Assembly (NCBI RefSeq): GCF_009649815.1
Contig: NZ_WJIC01000007.1
Coordinates: forward strand, 310,001-374,000
DNA: 64,000 bases
Direction of reading: 5' to 3'
From: Nocardia sp. SYP-A9097
GTDB taxonomy: Bacteria; Actinomycetota; Actinomycetes; Mycobacteriales; Mycobacteriaceae
A model generated the notes under the pieces. The model did no database searches. It saw only the letters and a list, made by a program, of their open reading frames with translations, and was not told the origin of the DNA. The translations under genes were made by a program, and so were the position numbers. The stretch's first letter is position 1. Each line of letters starts with the position of its first letter. This document shows, piece by piece, positions 35,241-43,273 of this stretch.

Positions 35241-35567
35241 CCCATGCTCGGGCGCTACAGCAGGAGACTCGGCGGTGAGCAACTCCGCCGCGCGGGACAA
35301 CCCGCCCCACCGCGCCGCGATATCCGGCCCGAAAGCGATCGATCCGGACGGCTCGAGGCCGGCCGATCGCGCCTGCGGGGTAGCGCGGGCGGCCGGGATC
35401 GCACCCCTGCCCAGCGCGTCACCGATGATCGTCGCGGACGCGTCATTCCTGGCTGCGGAGTTCACTTCTCCATACTGGCGGTATTCGCCACCCGTATCCA
35501 GGTGGTGGCAGTACCCGTATAAGCAGACTCCTGTTACCGGGCTGCGGTCCGGCGCAGGCTCGATCAC
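35241..35567. other. Divergent regulatory gap between MmyB-type regulator and MFS efflux gene
   Basis: The part up to 35465 stays open in the regulator frame and might be an N-terminal extension. The remainder is probably the control region. CCCGTATCC (about 35492) and CCCGTATAA (about 35515) form a short direct repeat; TATAAG in the second copy could be the -10 of the MFS promoter. Confidence 0.35.
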
Positions 35568-36995
35568 ATGACACAGAGCCTGACTCAATCCCCGCCGGCG
35601 GTGGCGGCTCCGGCGGTGGCCGGGACCGGTCGCCGCTCGCTCGCCATTCTCGCCGTGATCCTGCTCGGGCAGTTCATGGCCGTGATCGATGCCTCCATTG
35701 TCAATGTCGCCATTCCCGCCATGCGAACCTCGTTGCACGCGTCCGGTTCCGGGCTGCAGTTGATCGTCTCCGGATATGTGATCGCCTACGCGGTGCTGCT
35801 GGTGACCGGTGCCCGGCTCGGCGATCGGTTCGGGCAGCGCACCATGTTCCTGGCCGGGCTCGCGCTGTTTACCATTGCCTCGCTGGCCTGCGGGCTGGCG
35901 TGGAATACACCGTCGCTCATAGTCTTCCGCTTCCTACAGGGCATCGGATCGGCGGCCATGATCCCGCAGGTCATGACCTTGATCCAGCGGACCTTCACGG
36001 GAACCACACGGGCGCGAGCACTTTCGGCCTACGCCGCCGTCATCTCCGGCGGCATGGTGGTCGGGCAGATTCTCGGCGGGCTCATCGTCAGCGCCGATAT
36101 TGCCGGAACCTCCTGGCGCGGAGTGTTTCTGGTGAATGTGCCGATCGGACTGGTGCTGCTGGCCGTCGCGCCATCCACTCTGCCGGTCACCGTGCGCACC
36201 GAACGCAAGCTGGATCTGGCCGGGCTCGCGGTGCTCACCCCGGCGGTGCTGCTGCTCGTTGTGCCGCTGGTCCTCGGCCATGAGCAGGACTGGCCGGTGT
36301 GGACCTGGATCGCATTGGCCTCAGCCGCAGCGGGATTCATCGGATTCGCGCGGGTCGAACGCTGGGTGCACCGGCGCGGCGGAGCACCGCTCTTCGCCGA
36401 CCAGGTACTGCGCGCACCCGGGCTGATACTCACCGCCGCAACGCTTTTCACGGTCATGTGCACCTTCGGCGGCTGGCTGTTCGTCATGGCCATCCACCTG
36501 CAGAGCACTCTCGGGTACACCGCTCTGCACGCCGGACTGTTGTTCCTGCCCATGGGCATCACCTTCGCGCTGGCCAGCCTGAACTGGCAGCGCGTACCGG
36601 AACGCTTGCACGCCACCATGATTCCAGCGGGCCTGGTACTGGCCGCCACAACCATGGTGATCATGGGCCTGCTGCTGCGGAACGGCGCGGACTTCGGACC
36701 GCTCGAGCTGACCGTCTTCGGCATTATGGGTATCGGATTCGGACTCTCCTTCAGCCCGCTGATGGCCCGCACCACCGCCAAGATCCCGGTCGCGCTGGCC
36801 GCCGACGCCAGCGGAATCCTGGTCACCAATGTGCAATTGGGGACCGTCGTCGGCATTGCGAGCTTCGGTTCGGTCTTCCTGACCCTGGCCGGAACCACCA
36901 CTGTCTCGGCGTCGCACGCGGTCGGTGTCACCGCCATTGTGGAGGGGGTGACGGTGCTGGCAGCCTCCGCGCTGGCCGCCCGCGCCGCTCGGTGA
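35568..36995 (+). CDS. MFS multidrug efflux transporter, DHA2 (14-TM) family
   Basis: The 475-residue protein has about fourteen helices with DHA2 marks: FMAVIDASIVNVAIPAMR, SGYVIAYAVLLVTGARLGDRFGQR (motif A) and FLQGIGSAAMIPQVMTLI (motif C region). It exports hydrophobic compounds by proton antiport. It is regulated by position by the divergent MmyB-like gene. A perfect 11-bp-arm hairpin at 37064 ends the unit. Confidence 0.9.
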   Translation: MTQSLTQSPPAVAAPAVAGTGRRSLAILAVILLGQFMAVIDASIVNVAIPAMRTSLHASGSGLQLIVSGYVIAYAVLLVTGARLGDRFGQRTMFLAGLALFTIASLACGLAWNTPSLIVFRFLQGIGSAAMIPQVMTLIQRTFTGTTRARALSAYAAVISGGMVVGQILGGLIVSADIAGTSWRGVFLVNVPIGLVLLAVAPSTLPVTVRTERKLDLAGLAVLTPAVLLLVVPLVLGHEQDWPVWTWIALASAAAGFIGFARVERWVHRRGGAPLFADQVLRAPGLILTAATLFTVMCTFGGWLFVMAIHLQSTLGYTALHAGLLFLPMGITFALASLNWQRVPERLHATMIPAGLVLAATTMVIMGLLLRNGADFGPLELTVFGIMGIGFGLSFSPLMARTTAKIPVALAADASGILVTNVQLGTVVGIASFGSVFLTLAGTTTVSASHAVGVTAIVEGVTVLAASALAARAAR

Positions 36996-37063
36996 ACCGG
37001 GTTGCCGAGTCCGCTCGATGAGCCCGCTCGGCAGTGAGATCACCAGGCCTTGTGCGTGAATCG

Positions 37064-37089
37064 AGGGGCACCCCGCCCGGGGTGCCCCT
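37064..37089 (+). terminator. Hairpin terminator after the DHA2 transporter
   Basis: AGGGGCACCCC (37064-37074) and GGGGTGCCCCT (37079-37089) pair perfectly around GCCC. A short T-containing tail (CCTTCATAATT) follows. It separates the transporter from the PadR operon. Confidence 0.7.
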
Positions 37090-37103
37090 CCTTCATAATT
37101 CCC

Positions 37104-37123
37104 CTATGCACTGAATTGCATAG
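37104..37123. promoter_or_regulatory. PadR-type palindromic operator
   Basis: CTATGCA (37104-37110) and TGCATAG (37117-37123) are perfect inverted arms around CTGAAT. PadR proteins bind ATGT/ATGC-n-GCAT/ACAT palindromes, and the site lies 29 bp before the PadR start, so autoregulation of the PadR-oxidoreductase operon is likely. Confidence 0.7.
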
Positions 37124-37151
37124 TACGTCTAGTCTCAGTTATCCTGGCCGC

Positions 37152-37751
37152 ATGGCCCTCGAACACGCGCTACTGGTGTCGCTGACCGAACGCGCGAGTT
37201 CGGGATACGACCTGGCCCGGCGCTTCGACAAATCCATCGGATTCTTCTGGAACGCCACCCACCAGCAGATCTACCGTGTGCTCAAGCGCATGGAAGAACA
37301 GAGCTGGGTCACCGCCGAGGCCGTCGCCCAGGAGGGCCGCCCCGATAAGAAGGTTTACACCGTCAGCGACGCGGGCCGCGCGGAACTCACCCGCTGGATC
37401 GCCGAACCCAGCGATATCGCCCCCATGCGCAATGAACTCGGCGTGAAACTGCGCGCCGCCTCGCTCGGCGACGTGCCCGCCCTCATCACCGAGGTGCAGC
37501 GGCATCGCGACGAGCACGCCCACCGCCTCGACCTGTATCTGACCTTCGAGAAGAAGGACTACCCCGCACCGGATCAGCTCTCCGGCCGCACCCTGCACCA
37601 GTACCTCGTGCTGCGCGGTGGCATCCGCGTCGAGGCGGGAATCGTCGACTGGTGCGACGAAGTACTCGACGGACTCCGTAGAGATAACCCCGAAAGCCAC
37701 CGCGACTCAGCCCGGTCGCAGGCGTCCGACCCGAAAGGCACTCGGCGATGA
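37152..37751 (+). CDS. PadR family transcriptional regulator
   Basis: The 199-residue protein has a PadR winged helix at the N-terminus (LEHALLVSLTERASSGYDLARRFDKSIGFFWNATHQQIYRVLKRMEEQSWV, then GRPDKKVYTVSDAGRAEL). A helical dimerisation domain (Vir_act_alpha_C-like) and a basic tail follow. The next gene starts inside its stop (ATGA). With the palindrome upstream it likely represses the three-gene operon until a substrate-like phenolic or enone ligand appears; the ligand is inference from PadR relatives. Confidence 0.9.
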   Translation: MALEHALLVSLTERASSGYDLARRFDKSIGFFWNATHQQIYRVLKRMEEQSWVTAEAVAQEGRPDKKVYTVSDAGRAELTRWIAEPSDIAPMRNELGVKLRAASLGDVPALITEVQRHRDEHAHRLDLYLTFEKKDYPAPDQLSGRTLHQYLVLRGGIRVEAGIVDWCDEVLDGLRRDNPESHRDSARSQASDPKGTRR

Positions 37752-39775
37752 GCGCTTACCCGCATCTCTTCGAACCCCTGGACCTGGGATTCACCACCCT
37801 GCGCAATCGCGTGGTCATGGGTTCCATGCACACCGGTCTCGAGGACCGGGCCTGGCACACCAACCGGCTCGCGGCCTACTTCGCCGAACGCGCCAAAGGC
37901 GGTGTGGGCCTTATCATCACCGGCGGTTACGCCCCCAACCGCACCGGCTGGCTGCTGCCGTTCGGCGCGAAGCTCACCAATAAGACCGAGGCGTACCGGC
38001 ATCGCGCCATCACCAAGGCGGTGCACGCCGAGGGCGGCAAGATTGCACTGCAGATCCTGCACGCGGGCCGCTATTCCTATATGCCCGGCAGTGTTTCGGC
38101 GTCCTCGATCAAGGCCCCCATCAATCCGCTGCGCCCGCGCGCACTCTCGGGCAAGGGCGTCGAGCAGACCATCGACGATTACGCCCGCTGCGCCGAACTG
38201 GCCAAGTTCGCCGGCTACGACGGCGTCGAAATCATGGGCGGTGAAGGGTATTTCATCAACCAGTTCCTCGCGCCGCGCACCAATAAGCGCAAGGACAAGT
38301 GGGGCGGCTCGGCGGAGAACCGCCGCCGCATCGCGAGCGAGATCGTGCGCCGCGTACGCGAGGCCGTCGGCCCCGACTTCATCATCGTATTCCGTTTGTC
38401 CATGGCCGATTTCGTGGAGAACGGTCAGACCTGGGACGAGATCGCCGCTGTCGCACAGGATGTGGAGGCCGCCGGAGCGACCCTCATCAATACCGATATC
38501 GGCTGGCACGAGGCCCGCGTCCCCACCATCGTGACCTCGGTCCCGCGCGCGGCTTTCGTCGAGTGGACCGCCAAGGTCAAAGACATTGTCAGCATTCCGG
38601 TTTGCGCCTCCAATCGCATCAATATGCCCGAGACCGCCGAGGAGATCCTCACCCGCGGCGACTCCGACCTGGTGTCGCTGGCCCGCCCCCTGCTCGCCGA
38701 TCCCGAGTGGGCGCGTAAGGCGCAAGAGGCCCGCGTCGACGAGATCAACACCTGCATCGCCTGCAACCAGGCGTGCCTGGACCACGCCTTCGGGATGAAA
38801 ACCGTTTCCTGCCTGCTGAATCCGCGCGCAGCCCACGAAACCGAACTGAAACTGCTCCCCACCCGCCGCACCCGCAAATTCGCCGTCGTAGGCGCGGGCC
38901 CCGCCGGCCTCTCCGCCGCGGTGAGCCTGGCTCAGCGCGGCCACCACGTCGACCTCTTCGAATCCGACGACAAGATCGGCGGCCAATTCGACATCGCCCG
39001 CCGCATCCCCGGCAAGGAGGAGTTCAGCGAAACCGTCCGCTACTTCACCCGCCAACTCGAAATCACCGGCGTCCGAGTACATCTCAACACCCGCGCCACC
39101 GCCGACCAGCTCATCGCCGGCGGCTACGACGAGGTCATCCTCGCCACCGGCGTCAAACCCCGCATCCCCAATATCCCCGGCATCGACCACCCCAAGGTCC
39201 TCACCTACGCCGAATTGGTCCGCGAGGGTAAGCCCGTAGGCAAGAAGGTCGCCGTCATCGGCGCGGGCGGCATCGGCTTCGACGTGAGCGAATTCCTCAC
39301 CGTAGAAGGCCATCCCAGCCTGAAGCTCGACGAGTGGAAGGAAGAATGGGGCGTCTCCGACGACCCGAACACCCGCGGCTTCCGCACCACCCCCAAGCCC
39401 TCCCCCGCCGCCCGCGAAGTAGTCCTGTTGCAGCGCAAGGCATCTTCGTTCGGCAAGGACCTGGGCAAAACTTCCGGCTGGGTGCACCGCGCCGCGGTCA
39501 AGGCCAAGGGCGTGGAACAGATCGGCGGCGTCAACTACGAACGCATCGACGACAAGGGCCTGCACATCAGCTTCGGCGAAAAGCGCCAACGCCCGACGAT
39601 CATCGAATGCGACAACGTAATCCTCTGCGCCGGACAAGAATCCGTCCGAGACCTGGAGGAGCCGTTGAAATCGGCAGGCGTCCCAACCCACCTCATCGGC
39701 GGCGCCGACCTGGCTTCGGAACTCGATGCGAAGCGAGCCATCAACCAGGGCACCCGCCTGGCAGCGGCGCTGTGA
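37748..39775 (+). CDS. 2,4-dienoyl-CoA reductase / old yellow enzyme-type FMN, FAD, 4Fe-4S oxidoreductase
   Basis: The 675-residue protein has three parts. An OYE-type TIM barrel (about 1-330) includes HAGRYS, GVEIMGGEGYFINQFLAPRTNKR and FRLSMADF. A 4Fe-4S cluster site is formed by CIACNQACLD with a later Cys in SCLLNP (about 335-355). An FAD/NAD(P) domain (about 375-660) has GAGPAGLSAAVSLAQRGHHV and IGAGGIGFDVSEFL. This is the FadH/trimethylamine-dehydrogenase-like layout, which reduces conjugated enoyl substrates. Its overlap with padR and the following VOC gene suggests inducible catabolism or detoxification of an unsaturated compound. Confidence 0.9.
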   Translation: MSAYPHLFEPLDLGFTTLRNRVVMGSMHTGLEDRAWHTNRLAAYFAERAKGGVGLIITGGYAPNRTGWLLPFGAKLTNKTEAYRHRAITKAVHAEGGKIALQILHAGRYSYMPGSVSASSIKAPINPLRPRALSGKGVEQTIDDYARCAELAKFAGYDGVEIMGGEGYFINQFLAPRTNKRKDKWGGSAENRRRIASEIVRRVREAVGPDFIIVFRLSMADFVENGQTWDEIAAVAQDVEAAGATLINTDIGWHEARVPTIVTSVPRAAFVEWTAKVKDIVSIPVCASNRINMPETAEEILTRGDSDLVSLARPLLADPEWARKAQEARVDEINTCIACNQACLDHAFGMKTVSCLLNPRAAHETELKLLPTRRTRKFAVVGAGPAGLSAAVSLAQRGHHVDLFESDDKIGGQFDIARRIPGKEEFSETVRYFTRQLEITGVRVHLNTRATADQLIAGGYDEVILATGVKPRIPNIPGIDHPKVLTYAELVREGKPVGKKVAVIGAGGIGFDVSEFLTVEGHPSLKLDEWKEEWGVSDDPNTRGFRTTPKPSPAAREVVLLQRKASSFGKDLGKTSGWVHRAAVKAKGVEQIGGVNYERIDDKGLHISFGEKRQRPTIIECDNVILCAGQESVRDLEEPLKSAGVPTHLIGGADLASELDAKRAINQGTRLAAAL

Positions 39776-40371
39776 TGCCAACCCTCACCCGCCTCGGGCT
39801 TCCCGGAACCGAACAAGCTTGGACAGCACTGGGTTTCACCGTCACGGACGGCGTAATCCAAATCGGCCAGGTCACCTGCACCCTGGGCGAAGCGGCCTGG
39901 GGCTTCGACGAAACCCACTCCGCCCCGGAGATTCTCGGCGTCCCCTACCTGCCCGCCGATCCCGCCGAAAGCCCCGCGGCACCCAGCACGCCACACCCGA
40001 ACGGCGTGACGACTATCGACCACGTGGTCTACTGGATGCCAACTCTGGATGAGGGTGCCACGAATCTGACTGCCGTACTTGGCATTCCCCCACGCCGCCG
40101 CTTCTTCCCGCGTGGCCCCGAAGGTCCCGAGATGGCCTTCTACCGAGTAGGCGAACCCTTCATCGAGGCAGTCGGCTCCGGCCTGCCACCCTCCCTGGCA
40201 GGAGTCGCCTTCCTAACCCCCGACCTGGATGCGGCAGTCGCCGCCGTCAAAGCGGCAGGCGGCCCCATCGGCGACCCCCGCCCCGCAGTCCAAGGCGGCC
40301 GCATAGCGCCCGTCTGGCAGGGTCATCTGAAATGGGGCATCGCATTCATGGAACCGAAACCCCGGGGCTGA
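39775..40371 (+). CDS. Glyoxalase/VOC-superfamily-like protein
   Basis: The 198-residue protein starts in the TGATG overlap with the oxidoreductase stop. The central TTIDHVVYWMPTLDEGATNLTAVLGIPPRRRFFPRG and later AFYRVGEPFIEAVG, GVAFLTPDLDAAVAAVKAAGGPIG follow the beta-alpha-beta-beta-beta VOC pattern. A typical His (in IDHVV) and Glu (in FIEAV) could bind metal. It is third in the PadR operon and probably acts on the same substrate class. A small hairpin (CGGGGC-TGAA-GCCCCG, 40363-40378) spans its stop codon. Confidence 0.72.
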   Translation: MPTLTRLGLPGTEQAWTALGFTVTDGVIQIGQVTCTLGEAAWGFDETHSAPEILGVPYLPADPAESPAAPSTPHPNGVTTIDHVVYWMPTLDEGATNLTAVLGIPPRRRFFPRGPEGPEMAFYRVGEPFIEAVGSGLPPSLAGVAFLTPDLDAAVAAVKAAGGPIGDPRPAVQGGRIAPVWQGHLKWGIAFMEPKPRG

Positions 40372-40378
40372 AGCCCCG

Positions 40379-40492
40379 AAAAGACAAGAGATACAAAGAC
40401 AAAAGACTCAAAGACAAAAGCCGCCAGGACAAGAAGAGCGAAGAACAAGACCAAAAGAAACAAGACGAGAAAAAACAGGACAAAAACCCCAC
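40379..40492. other. A-rich, almost T-free low-complexity tract
   Basis: About 114 bases contain only about two T residues on the forward strand and are dominated by AAAGACAAA-like units. The forward frame would give a Lys/Asp/Gln/Glu-rich peptide (KDKRYKDKRLKDK), which I do not accept as a gene. On the reverse strand the same stretch is a run of TTTGTCTTT units. Matching TTTGTCTTT units occur in inverted orientation on the forward strand at about 40610-40620 and near 40858. Nothing else in the window looks like this. Confidence 0.6.
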
Positions 40493-40509
40493 CCTCGACC
40501 TGGACATGC

Positions 40510-40569
40510 GATCACCGGGAAATGAGCGTGGTGTCGTGCGGCGTGTCGCACCGTGAGTTCCCGGTGATC
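40510..40569. other. Long inverted repeat in the 40.4-41.0 kb gap
   Basis: GATCACCGGGAA (40510-40521) pairs perfectly with TTCCCGGTGATC (40558-40569). The 36-base interior contains a second inverted pair, GTGCG..CGCAC (about 40536-40551). The remainder of 40570-40870 shows no gene I can support. The structure may be a termination or processing hairpin or the relic of a mobile repeat. Confidence 0.5.
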
Positions 40570-40870
40570 GATCGTCCAATACCGAGAGGGTCTGTTTTGG
40601 TGTCTTTGTCTTTGGTCTTTGGGCTCGAGAAGGTGACCACGGCCCGTCCTCCGGTCGAGAACGGGACGATCCGGGCATAGTCCGGTAGCTCGAGTCGGGT
40701 ACGGCAGGCGACGCGCCCAGCGATGCCTGCTTTGCCACGGAAATCGCAGGCACAAAATGCAACCGTCGCCGCATTGGGCGGCCCCGAACCGCGATCCGAT
40801 CCCAGGGCATACCCGTGATGCCCCAACCGATATGCCGCGTGTGCACCCACGGCGGTGTTTTGTCTTTTTC

Positions 40871-40912
40871 CCCGCCACAGCTGCACACTCGCCCGCCATA
40901 CCTGCACACTCG
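40871..40912. repeat. Two 21-bp tandem repeats, REP-like family B
   Basis: CCCGCCACAGCTGCACACTC-G (40871-40891) is followed without gap by CCCGCCATACCTGCACACTC-G (40892-40912); 19 of 21 positions agree. The second copy runs on into GCGAGC. They lie about 80 bp upstream of the SDR start and resemble the arm of the inverted repeat at 14279-14297. Confidence 0.6.
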
Positions 40913-40994
40913 GCGAGCACCCTGCCGACCGGTAGGCAACTCCAACGCGCCGTCGCCGCCGCGACTCACCAACGAGTGGGTAGGGTTTGTGATC

Positions 40995-41789
40995 GTGAGC
41001 TTGCCTGCGCCTACCGCTGATAATCGTGCCGTCGTGACCGGATCCTCTTCGGGGATCGGAGTCGCACTCGCTGAGGAGCTCGCCTCACGCGGGTATTCGC
41101 TGATCCTGGTCGCGCGCCGCGAGGATCTACTCAACGAGCTGGCGAAGAAGCTGAGCGACCGGTATGGGATCACGGCCGAGGTGCGGGCCGTGGATCTGTC
41201 CAACCGGGAGCAGCGCGCGCCGCTGGCGAAGGAGCTCGCCGAGCGCGATATCGCGATCCTGTGCAATAACGCCGGAGTCGCCACGTTCGGGTCGCTGGCG
41301 AAGCTGGATCTGAATTACGAGCGGGACATCATGGAGCTCAATGCCGTCGCCGTGCATGACCTGACGCTCGCGGTGCTGCCGAACATGGTGAAGCGGGGCA
41401 GCGGCGGAATCCTCGTGACCGGTTCGGCCGCAGGCAATATGCCGATTCCGAACAATGCCACCTATGCCGCGTCCAAGGCGTTCACCAACACCTGGGCCGA
41501 ATCGCTGCGCGGGGAGATGAAGGAGCACGGCGTGCATGTCACGCTGCTGGCTCCCGGCCCCGTGCGCACCGACAATCCGGATCAGGACGAGGTCGGCAAT
41601 AAGATTCCGGAGTTCATCTGGGTCACCGCCGCACACACCGCCAAGATCACCATCGATGCGCTCGCCCGCAATAAGATGCGCGTGGTTCCCGGCCTGATCA
41701 GCAAGGGCATGAGCCTGGCCGGGCAGTTCGGCCCGCGGTCCATCACCTCGCTCGTCGCGGGTGCGGCGTACAAGAAGCTCGGTAGCTGA
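40995..41789 (+). CDS. Short-chain dehydrogenase/reductase (SDR)
   Basis: The 264-residue classical SDR has TGSSSGIGVALAEELASRG (NAD(P) loop), the NNAG motif in LCNNAGVATFG, the catalytic Ser in VTGSAAGN and Y-x-x-x-K in YAASKAF. The group resembles ketoacyl reductase-like enzymes acting on acyl or lipid substrates. GTG 40995 is used; an in-frame GTG at 40989 is an alternative. It appears monocistronic and ends before a 12-bp-arm hairpin. Confidence 0.88.
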   Translation: MSLPAPTADNRAVVTGSSSGIGVALAEELASRGYSLILVARREDLLNELAKKLSDRYGITAEVRAVDLSNREQRAPLAKELAERDIAILCNNAGVATFGSLAKLDLNYERDIMELNAVAVHDLTLAVLPNMVKRGSGGILVTGSAAGNMPIPNNATYAASKAFTNTWAESLRGEMKEHGVHVTLLAPGPVRTDNPDQDEVGNKIPEFIWVTAAHTAKITIDALARNKMRVVPGLISKGMSLAGQFGPRSITSLVAGAAYKKLGS

Positions 41790-41827
41790 CCGCATTCCGT
41801 CAAGATCGAGCGCCCAGTCGTAAATGG

Positions 41828-41856
41828 CGTGTAGCCGGGCATACCCCGGCTACACG
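41828..41856. terminator. Hairpin between SDR and lysA
   Basis: CGTGTAGCCGGG (41828-41839) pairs perfectly with CCCGGCTACACG (41845-41856) around a 5-base loop, 39 bp after the SDR stop. It lacks a T-run but is probably a terminator. Confidence 0.6.
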
Positions 41857-41919
41857 ATCCGGCGTAGTCCTGAACTCGGCCCCGCATACGGAATAGCGGG
41901 GACGGACAACGGAGACATC

Positions 41920-43266
41920 GTGACGCTGCTCGACATCTTCCCGTCGCTGCGGTCCGGGGGCATGGTTCCGCGCCTCGACCCGTCGGTATGGCCGAGTGAA
42001 ACGCATTACGACGCCGACGGCCGCATTACCGTCGGCGGAGTCGCACTGGCCGATATCGCCGACCGATACGGCACCCCCACCTATGTTCTCGACGAGACCG
42101 AAGTGCGCGCCCGCTGCCAGACGTACCGGCAGCGCTTCCCCGAAGCCGAAATCCTTTACGCGAGTAAGGCACTGCTCACTCGGGCCGTAGCCGAGTGGGT
42201 GACAGAGGAGGGTCTCTCCCTCGACGTATGCTCGGCCGGAGAACTCGCCGTCGCCCTGTCGTCCTGGGTGGACCCGCAGCGAATCATGCTGCACGGCAAT
42301 GGAAAACCTTTCGCAGAGCTGGAGACCGCGATCAATTGCGGAGTGGGCCGCGTGGTCATCGACTCCCTCACCGAGATCACCCTTCTGTCAGCCCTGGCGA
42401 GCAAACCACAGCGGGTGCTACTGCGTGTGTGCCCCGACGTCGACGTACCCGGGCATCCGGCGGTGCGCACCGGCGTCGCCGACCAGAAGTTCGGCTTCAC
42501 CATCGGCAGTCGCGCACTCGACGAAGCCGTGGAACGCACTGTGCGCCAACCCAATCTGAAATTCATCGGCCTGCACTGCCATATCGGTTCACAAATCCAC
42601 GACGCCTTCCCCTACGGTGAGTCCGTGCGCCGCATGATCGGCGAAATGGCAAGAATTCGTGACGATTACGGCGTCACCCTCACCACTCTCGACCTCGGTG
42701 GCGGGCACGCGGTCGCCTACCGCCCCGGCGACGCCGAAATGAATCTGCCCGAACTCGCCGACATCATCGAGGACTCCCTCGACGCCGCATGCGCCCGATA
42801 TGGCTTCCCGCGCCCCATGATTGCTCTCGAACCCGGCCGCGCCATCGTCGCCCGCGCCGGCATCACCCTCTACCGCGTACTGTCGATCAAGCACGTCGAA
42901 GGCGGCCACACCTACGTCACCGTCGACGGCGGCATGAGCGACAACCCGCGCGTAACCCTCTACGGCGCCCGCTACGAAGCCGTAGTGGCCAACCGCCACC
43001 CCACCGGCCCGCACATGACCGCCCATATCGCAGGCCGCCACTGCGAAGCCGGTGACATCCTCGCCACCGACATCCGCCTCCCCGCCGACCTACGCCCCGG
43101 CGAAGTCCTCGCCATGCCCTGCACCGGGGCCTACCACCACAGCCTGTCCTCGTCCTACAACGGCATCGGCCGCCCGCCGATTATCGCCGTCCGCGACGGC
43201 GGCACCCGAGAACTGGTGCGCCGCGAGACAATCGAGGATCTGATGCTCCGCGACATCGGCCGCTGA
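41920..43266 (+). CDS. lysA: Diaminopimelate decarboxylase-like PLP enzyme
   Basis: The 448-residue fold-III decarboxylase has YASKALLTRAV (PLP lysine), GLHCHIGSQI, DLGGGHAVAY, EPGRAIVARAG and the C-terminal PCTGAYHHSLSSSYNGIGRPPI. LysA converts meso-diaminopimelate to lysine. GTG 41920 follows GGAG. In related actinomycetes the housekeeping lysA lies with argS/hom/thrC; none of these is here, so this is probably a second copy or a related amino-acid decarboxylase. The DLGGGHAVAY segment deviates slightly from the usual DxGGGxG(I/V)xY. Confidence 0.85.
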   Translation: MTLLDIFPSLRSGGMVPRLDPSVWPSETHYDADGRITVGGVALADIADRYGTPTYVLDETEVRARCQTYRQRFPEAEILYASKALLTRAVAEWVTEEGLSLDVCSAGELAVALSSWVDPQRIMLHGNGKPFAELETAINCGVGRVVIDSLTEITLLSALASKPQRVLLRVCPDVDVPGHPAVRTGVADQKFGFTIGSRALDEAVERTVRQPNLKFIGLHCHIGSQIHDAFPYGESVRRMIGEMARIRDDYGVTLTTLDLGGGHAVAYRPGDAEMNLPELADIIEDSLDAACARYGFPRPMIALEPGRAIVARAGITLYRVLSIKHVEGGHTYVTVDGGMSDNPRVTLYGARYEAVVANRHPTGPHMTAHIAGRHCEAGDILATDIRLPADLRPGEVLAMPCTGAYHHSLSSSYNGIGRPPIIAVRDGGTRELVRRETIEDLMLRDIGR

Positions 43267-43273
43267 GAACCGC

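Noticed and set aside
34332..35738. Long N-terminus of the MmyB-type regulator (468 codons)
   Set aside because: It would run through the whole divergent promoter into the MFS start; relatives begin shortly before the RREEL..FLKSRR motif.
37574..39781. Long reverse-strand open frame (735 codons)
   Set aside because: It is antisense to the PadR and FMN/FAD oxidoreductase genes, whose motifs are unmistakable; the reverse frame gives a repetitive Ala/Gly/Asp-rich product typical of GC-rich shadows.
40332..40556. Lys/Asp-rich forward open frame
   Set aside because: It begins inside the VOC gene and consists of translated A-rich low-complexity DNA; there is no ribosome site.
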